64,000 nt of DNA from JACRCT01 sp049841135 (GTDB lineage Bacteria > Myxococcota > Myxococcia > Myxococcales > UBA5297), in assembly GCA_049841135.1 (NCBI GenBank), contig JASGHK010000005.1, positions 2,232,001 to 2,296,000 of the forward strand, given 5' to 3'. Below the pieces are notes generated by a model. That model worked only from the letters and a program-made list of their open reading frames with translations, had not been told where the DNA came from and did no database searches. The position numbers and the translations under genes were made by a program. Positions 52,606 to 59,928 of this stretch are shown here, piece after piece. Within the stretch, counting starts at the first letter, position 1, and every line of letters starts with the position of its first letter.

Positions 52606-53766
52606 CTACTTCTCCGGGTGGACCAGGACCGGGATCGTCGGCTGGTTGCCGAGGCTGGAGCGGAGCTCACCGTGGCCGGAGCACTCCTGTTCACCACCCA
52701 CGGCCCGGGAACTCTGGATCTGGAAGCTCCTGCGGCCGGTTTCGAGCTCGCAGCTCGGCGGGGCGCTGAGCGTCAGGGAGTCGGCACCGCCAACGGCCAG
52801 GCTGCCGTCTGCCAGGACGAAGAAGGCGAAGAACTCGGGGGGCGTGCCGTCGTGGGGGAGCTGCACCGTCACCATGTCTTGCAGCGGCCCTGCTTCAGGC
52901 GCGTCGACGTCCGCGAGCGTCTCGAAGTCCACCTCCTCGGCGGTCACGGGACGCACCCGGAGCCCCACCACCTCTGCCGGGTCGGCCACCCGCAGCGCGC
53001 CCTCCCAATGCACCTCTTTTCGGGAGAGTCGCACCATGGTCGTCCCCGGGCGCAGGGTCTCGAGAACGAGCGAGCTCGAGGAGACGCCGCGCCAGGAGCC
53101 GATGAACGTCTCGGTCATGGACTCCAGCGCCACGCTCTCCCCGCTGAGGGAGGCGTCGACGGGGAGGGCGGCGACGAACATGGCCCGGCCGCTGCGGTCG
53201 AGGAAGCGCGTCTCGAGGTCGAGGAGGTCCCCGGGGAAGGAGGCCACCGCCGTCGAGCCCGAGCCCCGCACCGAACGCATCAACTGGATCCGGTCAACGG
53301 GCTCGAAGCTGATTGAAAAGGCGTCGTCGCGCGCTTCGCCGGTCTCGGCGTGGCGGGCGCGGACGGTCAACCCCGCCGGGCCCTGAACGAGCCCTCGGAC
53401 GCTGAGGACGTGGAAGCGCGCGTCGGTCGAGGCGCTCTGCACCTCGAGGCACGTGCAGGCCGGACCACAGCCGCACTCCACGATCTCCAGCGACTCGTAT
53501 TCGGCCTCGGTGCAGCCCTTGAAGCAGACCTGGCTTCCCACCTGGCGGAAGACCGTGACCAACAGCTCCTCGCTCAGCTCGAAGGGCACCTCCTGGGGCG
53601 AGGCCAGCTGCGGAAACAGCAGCGCTCCATCGGGGCCCCAGGCGCCCTCCGCGGAGAGCGACAGCACCTGGTGGTCGCCGTTGTTGACGGGGACGAAGCA
53701 TCCGCAAAGGGTGAGGGCGGATGCGAGGGCGAGGGTGACGGCGGAACGGGATGGCGAGCGGTTCAT
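52606..53766 (-). CDS. Lipoprotein of unknown function
   Basis: 386 residues. MNRSPSRSAVTLALASALTL CGC is a lipoprotein signal. The mature part has a Cys-rich patch (CFKGCTEAEYESLEIVECGC GPACTC, about 75-110) and several beta-sandwich modules (FSISFEPVDRIQLMRSVRGS; LVLETLRPGTTMVRLSRKEV; TLSAPPSCELETGRRSFQIQ). The DGSLAVGGADSLTLS segment looks like an Ig-type strand. I cannot assign a family. The stop is at 52606. The start ATG at 53766 is supported by the signal peptide. It is preceded by the cytochrome operon on the same strand (54007 onwards); the heptad repeat at 53944-53959 lies between. Confidence 0.82.
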   Translation of the reverse strand: MNRSPSRSAVTLALASALTLCGCFVPVNNGDHQVLSLSAEGAWGPDGALLFPQLASPQEVPFELSEELLVTVFRQVGSQVCFKGCTEAEYESLEIVECGCGPACTCLEVQSASTDARFHVLSVRGLVQGPAGLTVRARHAETGEARDDAFSISFEPVDRIQLMRSVRGSGSTAVASFPGDLLDLETRFLDRSGRAMFVAALPVDASLSGESVALESMTETFIGSWRGVSSSSLVLETLRPGTTMVRLSRKEVHWEGALRVADPAEVVGLRVRPVTAEEVDFETLADVDAPEAGPLQDMVTVQLPHDGTPPEFFAFFVLADGSLAVGGADSLTLSAPPSCELETGRRSFQIQSSRAVGGEQECSGHGELRSSLGNQPTIPVLVHPEK

Positions 53767-53943
53767 GGGATCCTCGGGAGGGTCGTTCTTGCCTGCGCCG
53801 CTCTAGCAGCCGCGGTGCCAGGAGGTGGACAGGCGGAACCGGTCGGTTTCATACGGGGATCGCCAGCCGGCCGGTCGCGACCCCGAATGCTGGGGTCGGC
53901 ACACTGTGCAGGCTTCTGCACGACCGGCGGGTTGCGGGCCCTC

Positions 53944-53959
53944 TTCGGGCTTCGGGTCA
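53944..53959 (+). repeat. Short heptad repeat copy (TTCGGGCTTCGGGTCA)
   Basis: Shares its 13-base end with the repeats at 16827-16860 and 52513-52554. Placed just after the end of the multihaem lipoprotein gene, at an operon end like the others. Confidence 0.6.
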
Positions 53960-54006
53960 GGTCAGGCCTGCAGTGCCCGAGGTTCTGAGGTCCAAGCCCG
54001 AAGCGA

Positions 54007-55137
54007 CTAGGGCATCTTGATTCTGCCGGGAGCCCCGTTCGCGCCGTCCTGGGTGTGGCACGCGTTGCAGTCGCCGCTGCTCGGGGAGGCGCTCATCTGC
54101 CGGGTCGCGCCGCTGGACGTCACCTTGACCGAGACCGGGAACGAGACGGCCTTGCCCGTGTAGAAGTTGCCGGCGCCATTCGATCTCAGCGTGAGGACCG
54201 AGCCGTGGGCGTCGGTGACGACGACGCTGGGGCCCACGGCGCCGTCGCAGAGGTCGGGCTCGTGGAAGGTGGGGTAGACGGTCCCGGCGATCGTGAAGCT
54301 GGGGCCCTCGCCCTGCGCGTGACACGCCAGGCAGGCCATGCCCGGGTTCATCAGAGACGAGCCCTCCTCGCCGCCGGATTGGTAGTACGTGTTGCTCGTG
54401 CACACCGGTGGATCCACCTGCGTCGAGCACGAGCCCTGGGGCGCGCCGGCGTCGAGCCAATTCTGCAGGACCGCGATCTCCGAAGCCGGCAGCTGTCCGC
54501 CGGGCGGCATCGGAGAGCTGGCGCTGTTCATGCGCTCCAGCGACTTCTGCGCTGCCGTCTTCGCCGAGTCGGAGGGCGCGGGCTTCATCAGGTCGGCATA
54601 GGACACGAGCGCCATGGGCGCGGAGCCCGCGGGCGGATTCGAGTGGCAGGAGTCGCAGCGGTTCTGCAAAAGGTTGGCGACGTCGCAGGGCAGCCCGTCG
54701 TGCGTGCCCGGCTGCGGCGTCCCGCCGCCCCAGTAGATGCGCCCCGGCGCCCCGCTCTGGGGCGGGAGCGTGTGGCAGCCGTTGCAGGTGCCGGCCTGCG
54801 GCTGGAGCATCGTCGACGTGCGCCCGGCGTACTCGACCTGCGCGGCGAACGGCGGGACCAGGCCCTCGGCCGAGTAGAAGTTGCCCGCGCCGTTGCTGGC
54901 GAGCGTGATGCGGCGTCCGGCGCTGTCGGTGATCGTCACCCGCACGCCCTGGGTGCCCTGGTCGGCCGCGTCGCGCGGGAACTGGTAGACCGTCCCCGCC
55001 AGCGTCCAGCGGCGAGCGTTGCCGGTGTCGGAGTGGCACCGCTGGCAGTTGTCGCCGGGCCTCATAACCGGGCTGTGCTCGGGCTGGCAGGCGGCCAGCC
55101 AGGTCGTCGTCGCGAGCAGGGCGAAGGCGCGGCGCAT
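54007..55137 (-). CDS. Five-haem cytochrome c-like lipoprotein
   Basis: 376 residues. MRRAFALLATTTWLAACQPE is a lipoprotein signal (LAAC). Five CxxCH haem-binding motifs are present: CQRCH, CNGCH, CDSCH, CLACH and CNACH. Two of the segments look like copies of one another: RRWTLAGTVYQFPRDAAD with ASNGAGNFYSAEGLVPPFAA, and PSFTIAGTVYPTFHEPDL with RSNGAGNFYTGKAVSFPVSV, so the gene seems to hold an internal duplication of a haem-beta module (NGAGNFY). Between them is a small-hydrophobic region with CSTQVDPPVCTSNTYY. It is probably an outer-membrane or periplasmic electron carrier. The ATG at 55137 is four bases after the YceI stop. It ends the b561-YceI-cytochrome operon. Confidence 0.88.
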   Translation of the reverse strand: MRRAFALLATTTWLAACQPEHSPVMRPGDNCQRCHSDTGNARRWTLAGTVYQFPRDAADQGTQGVRVTITDSAGRRITLASNGAGNFYSAEGLVPPFAAQVEYAGRTSTMLQPQAGTCNGCHTLPPQSGAPGRIYWGGGTPQPGTHDGLPCDVANLLQNRCDSCHSNPPAGSAPMALVSYADLMKPAPSDSAKTAAQKSLERMNSASSPMPPGGQLPASEIAVLQNWLDAGAPQGSCSTQVDPPVCTSNTYYQSGGEEGSSLMNPGMACLACHAQGEGPSFTIAGTVYPTFHEPDLCDGAVGPSVVVTDAHGSVLTLRSNGAGNFYTGKAVSFPVSVKVTSSGATRQMSASPSSGDCNACHTQDGANGAPGRIKMP

Positions 55138-55141
55138 CGGC

Positions 55142-55717
55142 CTACCTCGCCTCTTCCTTGAGCGACAGGTCGACGCCGATGGTGCAGGCGTCGTCGATCT
55201 TCATGAACAGCAGCGACGGCCGCTGGACCTCGTAGGCGTCGAGGCTGACGGTGAAGGTCGTCTTGACGCGCACCTCCGTCGGTGAGGACCACTCGAGCTG
55301 GAGGGGCACGCTCTCGGTGCGCTTGCGCCCGTGGAAGTCGAGCTGGCCCGAGACGGTGAGCGTGGTGGTCGCGGGGAAGGTCGAGGGCGGGGTCGCCTGG
55401 GCGACCGCCTTGAAGGTGACGAAGCCGTACTTGCCGGTCTCGAGCACCTCCTGCATGTGCTCGTCGCGGTTGGCGTCGCCGGACTTGAAGGCGCTCACCG
55501 GCGCACGGACCATCAGCTGCACCTTGCCGTCGGGCAGCAGCGCCGCCTTGCCCTCCACCGCCTTGCACTCGGCGGACACCTTGTGGAGCTTGTGGACGAT
55601 GCCGTAGGTGAGGGTGCTCTTGGCGGGGTCGAGGGCGAGCATCTTGGGCGAGGGCGGAGCCGGGGACTGCGAGAGAAGGGCCAGGGCCAGCACCGAGAGC
55701 GTCGAGATGGAGCCCAA
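55142..55717 (-). CDS. YceI family protein
   Basis: 191 residues. MGSISTLSVLALALLSQSPA is a signal peptide. The lipocalin-like YceI fold shows as LDPAKSTLTYGIVHKLHKVS, KSGDANRDEHMQEVLETGKY GFVTF (the N-R-D-x-H-M motif), LTVSGQLDFHGRKRTESVPL and the C-terminal FMKIDDACTIGVDLSLKEEA. YceI proteins bind isoprenoid or lipid-like molecules such as quinones in the periplasm. That fits the neighbours, a b561-like membrane protein and a multihaem lipoprotein. The start ATG at 55717 is 24 bases after the membrane-protein stop, so it is in the same operon. The conserved His in HGRKR is present. Confidence 0.93.
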   Translation of the reverse strand: MGSISTLSVLALALLSQSPAPPSPKMLALDPAKSTLTYGIVHKLHKVSAECKAVEGKAALLPDGKVQLMVRAPVSAFKSGDANRDEHMQEVLETGKYGFVTFKAVAQATPPSTFPATTTLTVSGQLDFHGRKRTESVPLQLEWSSPTEVRVKTTFTVSLDAYEVQRPSLLFMKIDDACTIGVDLSLKEEAR

Positions 55718-55741
55718 GGCAAAAGCCTCCGTTCGTCCCAG

Positions 55742-56383
55742 TCAGAAGACCATCGCGCCCACCCCCAGCAGCATCGCCGCCAGGGTGACGTAGCCCACCA
55801 CCAGGTGCGCCAGGGCGAAGTCCTGCTGGTTCAGGTAGCCCTCGCGGGTGGTGGTGTAGATGCCCAGCCCGGCTTGGGCGAGCATCCCCGCGGTGGCGGT
55901 GGCCATGCCGACCTTGTGCAAGAGGCCGCGGTCCAGGCCCTGGGAGCTCTTGGCCACCGGCACCGGCGCCAGCAGCGCCATCAGCCCGGTGGCGGCGAAC
56001 AGCCCCAGGGTCGAGAACGAGGCCACCTCGTGGCCAAGCTGCCAGCGCGCGGTGGAAGGGCCGGCGAAGCGGTCGCTGTAGTTGAGCTGGCCGAGCACGC
56101 AGGTGGCCAGGGTGAAGCCCAGCAGCCCGACTCCCCCGACCTGGTGCGCGGTGAGCATCCCGCGGCGCAGCCGCAGACGGCCCTCCATCCGCACCTGGTC
56201 CTCGCTCGCCACCGGAGCCTTCGCCGCGCCCAGCAGATCGAAGTCCAGCGCGTCGCCGGAGGGCGCTGACGGCTCCGCCGCGGAAGCCAGCGTGAGCTGG
56301 AGCTTGAGCTCGGGGAACGCCTCCCCGGCGGCGAAGGCGTCCAGCGGGGCGAGCAGCAAGGCGGCGAGGAGGAGGAAGCGCAT
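55742..56383 (-). CDS. Four-helix membrane protein, cytochrome b561-like
   Basis: 213 residues from the ATG at 56383 (GGAGGAGG just upstream). MRFLLLAALLLAPLDAFAAG is a signal peptide. After an 80-residue linker come four hydrophobic helices, each with one His near its end: MLTAHQVGGVGLLGFTLATC, LGHEVASFSTLGLFAATGLM, LLHKVGMATATAGMLAQAGL and ALAHLVVGYVTLAAMLLGVG. Four such His in four helices is what a dihaem b561-type protein would need, though I have no family match. With YceI and a five-haem lipoprotein next in the operon it probably passes electrons between the quinone pool and the periplasm (inference). The first gene of the operon. Confidence 0.82.
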   Translation of the reverse strand: MRFLLLAALLLAPLDAFAAGEAFPELKLQLTLASAAEPSAPSGDALDFDLLGAAKAPVASEDQVRMEGRLRLRRGMLTAHQVGGVGLLGFTLATCVLGQLNYSDRFAGPSTARWQLGHEVASFSTLGLFAATGLMALLAPVPVAKSSQGLDRGLLHKVGMATATAGMLAQAGLGIYTTTREGYLNQQDFALAHLVVGYVTLAAMLLGVGAMVF

Positions 56384-57031
56384 GAAGGAGGGCTCCGGAC
56401 GCGCGTCGGCCGCGGGCCAGCGACGGGACGGTAGGGCCGACCGGCGGGCGAGCAAGCCCCCGCCCAGGAGGGCGGTCCGCCAGAGCGCCCTTGCGCGCCA
56501 GAGCCCGAAGCGACCGCGAACGCGGTCACGCCCGCCACGAGCCCGAGCGACTGCATCGGGGCTGGCACCTGAAGGACAAGGCCGCCAGCGCCTTCTCGTA
56601 CGCGGTCGAAAAGGCGGGCAAGTTCAAGGTGGTCAACGACTGTTCCGAGAGGGCGCGTTTCTACCTTCAGACGGAATTGAAGGACTTCGCACCTCCATCC
56701 CGCGGTGGCGAGAAGCGATAGCGAAAGCAGCAGGGCTGGCTCCTGACTGGCCGCGGTGCACGCTTGCTGGGCGAATGGGCTCCGAAACGGGCGTCCTTCA
56801 ACGCCGCGAGGAGGCGCCGACGCCTGCGCCGCTCCGTGTGAGGCACAGCCGCACCGGCACGGAGCTCGTTCCCTGCTCTCGCGCGGTCGTGAGCCGCCGC
56901 CAGGCTCGCCTGGGCAAGCAAGGGGGCCGCAGCTCACCGGAAACGAGACCCGGGCGCCGGCGACGCGGATCGCGTACAAAGGCACGCCTACACCGGCATC
57001 TGAGCTTGCCAAGACACGGGAGACCGACCGC
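56384..57031. other. Intergenic region with a possible gene relic
   Basis: 648 bases between divergent genes. Plus-strand sequence at about 56565-56720 reads HLKDKAASAFSYAVEKAGKF, then KVVNDCSERARFYLQTELKD, which looks like protein but has no ribosome site or start fitting it. It may be the remains of a gene or chance. The remainder shows nothing I can call. Confidence 0.4.
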
Positions 57032-57640
57032 ATGCCCCAGCCAACGACGCGGATGTCGAGCTACATCGCCGGGCTCCCCAAGGGCCTGGAGAGCTACCCC
57101 GAGTGCCAGGCCAAGGGCACCATCGTCCGGTCGTTCGTGCTCGACGCCGTTCCGGAGGCGACGCTGCAGGCCGCCGCGCTGCCGGAGCCGGTCGCCACCC
57201 TCTTGCGGACTCCCCCGCTCAACAGCGTCTGGGTCCCGGAGGTGCAGTTCTTCGCGTGCATGCTGGCGGTGCGCGACCTCCTGGGCTTCGCGGACGACGC
57301 GGCCTGGAAGCGCTGGTTTCAGGAGCGGAACCAGCAGGCGCTCACCAACCCGGTCCTGCGGCTGGTGATGAACTTCACCTCCGCGGAGATGCTGCTCTCG
57401 CTGGGCGGCACCTTCTGGAGCACGACGCACCGCGGCTCGAAGCTCAGCGTCGTGGAGAAGGCCAGCCACGGCGCCACGTTCGCGCTCGAGTATCCCCACA
57501 ACCTCGTCGACGCCCAGGTGGCCGACCTTCTCACCGTGGCGTTGACCGTGCCGCTCCTGCTCACCCGAGCGAAAGCGCCCGTGGTGGCCCTCGCGAGCAG
57601 CACCTCGACGTGCTCGACCTACAAGGGGACGTGGCAGTAG
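57032..57640 (+). CDS. Small protein of unknown function (DUF2378-like in outline)
   Basis: 202 residues. The sequence GLPKGLESYPECQAKGTIVR, then VPEATLQAAALPEPVATLL, VRDLLGFADDAAWKRWFQER, and THRGSKLSVVEKASHGATFA LEYPHNLVD with VALASSTSTCSTYKGTW at the end. The layout (about 200 residues, helical first half, beta second half with a final S-x-x-T-Y-K-G-T-W strand) recalls the myxobacterial DUF2378 (TIGR02265) proteins, but I am not sure. No signal peptide is seen, so it is probably cytoplasmic. GGGAGA lies nine bases before the ATG at 57032. It precedes the sensor kinase at 57819 on the same strand (178 bp) and may belong to that signalling unit. Confidence 0.7.
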   Translation: MPQPTTRMSSYIAGLPKGLESYPECQAKGTIVRSFVLDAVPEATLQAAALPEPVATLLRTPPLNSVWVPEVQFFACMLAVRDLLGFADDAAWKRWFQERNQQALTNPVLRLVMNFTSAEMLLSLGGTFWSTTHRGSKLSVVEKASHGATFALEYPHNLVDAQVADLLTVALTVPLLLTRAKAPVVALASSTSTCSTYKGTWQ

Positions 57641-57818
57641 AGGCGAGGCGCGCCTGCGCCACTGCCGTCGCGTGGTGCCCGCCGCCCAGCCGTTCCTGAA
57701 GCGCCGTCGCGGCGGCCTTGCCGGCTTGTCCTTGGGCCGCCGAGGAGCGGGCGGGTGCGCTCCCGTCCCGCTGCTTCGGATGTCGCTCGGATGGCTAGGG
57801 TTCGTCTCGAGGGAAACG

Positions 57819-59801
57819 ATGGGCCCGGACAACTTCGCCGTCCTCAATGCGGTGAGCGCGCTGGTCGTCGTGCTCGACCGCGAGGGCCGCATGGTCTGGT
57901 GGAATCGGGCGTGCGAACGCCTGACCGGTTACAGGCTCGAGCAGGTCCGGGAGATACGGGCCTGGGAGACGCTGCTCATCCCGGAAGAAGAGCGGATGGG
58001 CGTCCGCGGGATCCTCGACCAGCTGCGCCTGGGCGTGTCGCCGCTCGAGTACGAGAACCACTGGCTGGCGCGCGACGGGCGTCGCCGGTGGCTGCTGTGG
58101 TCCAACACGACGACGATCGGCCAAGACGGGCAGGTCGAACGGATCATCTCCACCGGCGTCGACCGCACCGAGCAGCGACAGGCCGAGACCGCCCGCCGGC
58201 TCTCCGAGGCCAAGTTCGAAGGCATCCTCTCGCTCGCCGCCGAAGCGATCGTGTCCGTGGACCGGGAGCAGCGGATCGTCCTGTTCAACCAAGGCGCGGA
58301 GCGCGCCTTCGGGTATTCCCGCGAGGACGTCCTCGGCGCGCCCCTCGAACTCCTCATCCCGGAGCGGTTCCGCGAGGCCCATCGGCGGCACGTCCGCGAG
58401 TTCGGCCAAGGCGCGGTGAAGTCCAGGCGCATGGGCGAGCGCCGCGACATCGTCGGGTTGCGCCACAACGGCGAGGAGTTTCCCGCCGAGGCCTCCATCG
58501 CCAAGAGCGAGGTCGGCGGCGAGATCCTCTACACAGTCGTGCTTCGGGACGTCAGCGACCGGCGGCGCCTCGAGGCGGAGCGGCGCTTCCTCGTCGAGGC
58601 AGGGGGCGTGCTCACCTCGTCGCCGGACTGCGACGCCACGTTCGCCAGCCTCGCCGCCATGCTGGCCTGCTCGTTCGCCGACGGCTGCCTCATCGACGTC
58701 TGCGAGGGGCGCGGGGGGAAGCGGCTGCGAGCGTTGAACCCGGCGCTGAAGCAGCCTGCCGAGGGCTGGTCGGCGCTCCCCGTCCTCCGCCAGCGGCCCC
58801 GCCTCACCGCGCCGGTGTTCCAGACCGGGCAACCGCAGCTCATCTCCGAGATCACCGAGGACTACGTCCGGGCCGTCGCGAGCGAGGAGGACGACGACCG
58901 AGGGTGGGTCGCCCAGCAGGGCGCCCGCTCGCTCCTCGCGGTTCCTCTCATGGCCCTGGGGGAGGTGCGCGGCGCGATGGTCCTCTTCGCCGCAGCGCCC
59001 GGTCGCTACACCGCGGCCTCCCTTCCCTTCGTGCTGGAGGTGGCCCGCAGGATGGGAGGAGCGCTGGAGAGCTCGCTGCTGCTGCGGCGGGCCCAGCGCG
59101 CACTCCAGGCGCGCAGCGAGGTGCTCAGCGTCGTCGCCCACGACCTGCGCAACCCGTTGAGCGTCATCCAAACCTCGACCCGGCTCCTCAAGGGGAAGTT
59201 CCCGGAGGCGACGCCGTCGGTGACGGCCATCGAGCGCTCCGTGGACCAGATGGCCAAGCTGATCGACGACCTGCTGGACGCCGCCCGGCTCGAGGAGGGG
59301 CGCCTGCCGCTCGAGCGGCGGCCGGTCGACATGGCTGGCCTGGTCGGCGAGGTCCAGGACCTCGTCTTGCCACTGGCCGAGCAGGAAGGCCTCGAGCTGG
59401 TCCAGGAGGTGCCCTCCGGTCTGCCCACCGTCCTTGGCGACCCCGCTCGTCTCAAGCAGGTGCTCGCAAACCTCGTCGGGAACGCCGTCAAGTTCACCGC
59501 CGCCGGCGGGCGCGTCTGCGTCCGCGCCGAGGCGCACCCGGACGAGGTCGTGGTGTGCGTATCGGACACGGGCAAGGGCATGAGCAGCGAGGAGCTCGAA
59601 CACGTGTTCGACCGCTATTGGAGGGCCAGCGGATCTTCGCGCACGGGCTTTGGGCTTGGCGTGCCGATAGCGCGCGGGCTGGTCGAGGCCCACGGTGGCC
59701 GCATGTGGGTGGAGAGCGAGGTGGGTCAGGGCTCCCGCTTCTCGTTCGCCATCCCCATCGCCCCGCAGGGCTCCTGGCCCGCGGCGGACCTGCGCGGGTG
59801 A
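57819..59801 (+). CDS. PAS-PAS-GAF sensor histidine kinase
   Basis: 660 residues. PAS (about 7-125; LVVVLDREGRMVWWNRACER LTGY), PAS (about 135-255; VSVDREQRIVLFNQGAERAF GYS), then a GAF-type domain (about 265-420; SSPDCDATFASLAAMLACSF; ARSLLAVPLMALGEVRGAMV). HisKA follows with VLSVVAHDLRNPLSVIQTST (H-D-L-R) and HATPase with VLANLVGNAVKFTAAGGRVC, SDTGKGMSSEELEHVFDRYW and GFGLGVPIARGLVEAHGGRM. There is no receiver and no membrane helix, so it is a soluble kinase; no partner regulator is next to it. GAGGG lies before the ATG at 57819, chosen over the longer form beginning at 57780. The end faces the multicopper oxidase gene across a perfect hairpin. Confidence 0.92.
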   Translation: MGPDNFAVLNAVSALVVVLDREGRMVWWNRACERLTGYRLEQVREIRAWETLLIPEEERMGVRGILDQLRLGVSPLEYENHWLARDGRRRWLLWSNTTTIGQDGQVERIISTGVDRTEQRQAETARRLSEAKFEGILSLAAEAIVSVDREQRIVLFNQGAERAFGYSREDVLGAPLELLIPERFREAHRRHVREFGQGAVKSRRMGERRDIVGLRHNGEEFPAEASIAKSEVGGEILYTVVLRDVSDRRRLEAERRFLVEAGGVLTSSPDCDATFASLAAMLACSFADGCLIDVCEGRGGKRLRALNPALKQPAEGWSALPVLRQRPRLTAPVFQTGQPQLISEITEDYVRAVASEEDDDRGWVAQQGARSLLAVPLMALGEVRGAMVLFAAAPGRYTAASLPFVLEVARRMGGALESSLLLRRAQRALQARSEVLSVVAHDLRNPLSVIQTSTRLLKGKFPEATPSVTAIERSVDQMAKLIDDLLDAARLEEGRLPLERRPVDMAGLVGEVQDLVLPLAEQEGLELVQEVPSGLPTVLGDPARLKQVLANLVGNAVKFTAAGGRVCVRAEAHPDEVVVCVSDTGKGMSSEELEHVFDRYWRASGSSRTGFGLGVPIARGLVEAHGGRMWVESEVGQGSRFSFAIPIAPQGSWPAADLRG

Positions 59802-59851
59802 GGGGCGGGGTGCCGTCCATCGTCGGGGCTTCCAGCTTCGCGATACCCAAG

Positions 59852-59887
59852 GGCGAGGCCGGAGTCGAACTCGACTCCGGCCTCGCC
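59852..59887. terminator. Perfect 17-bp hairpin between convergent genes
   Basis: GGCGAGGCCGGAGTCGA (59852-59868) is followed after a two-base spacer by its exact reverse complement at 59871-59887. It lies between the kinase stop (59801, plus) and the oxidase stop (59929, minus), a good place for a bidirectional terminator. No T run is seen. Confidence 0.75.
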
Positions 59888-59928
59888 TCGTCGCGTCCGC
59901 GCTCAGGCTTCGCGGACGACGCCCTCCG

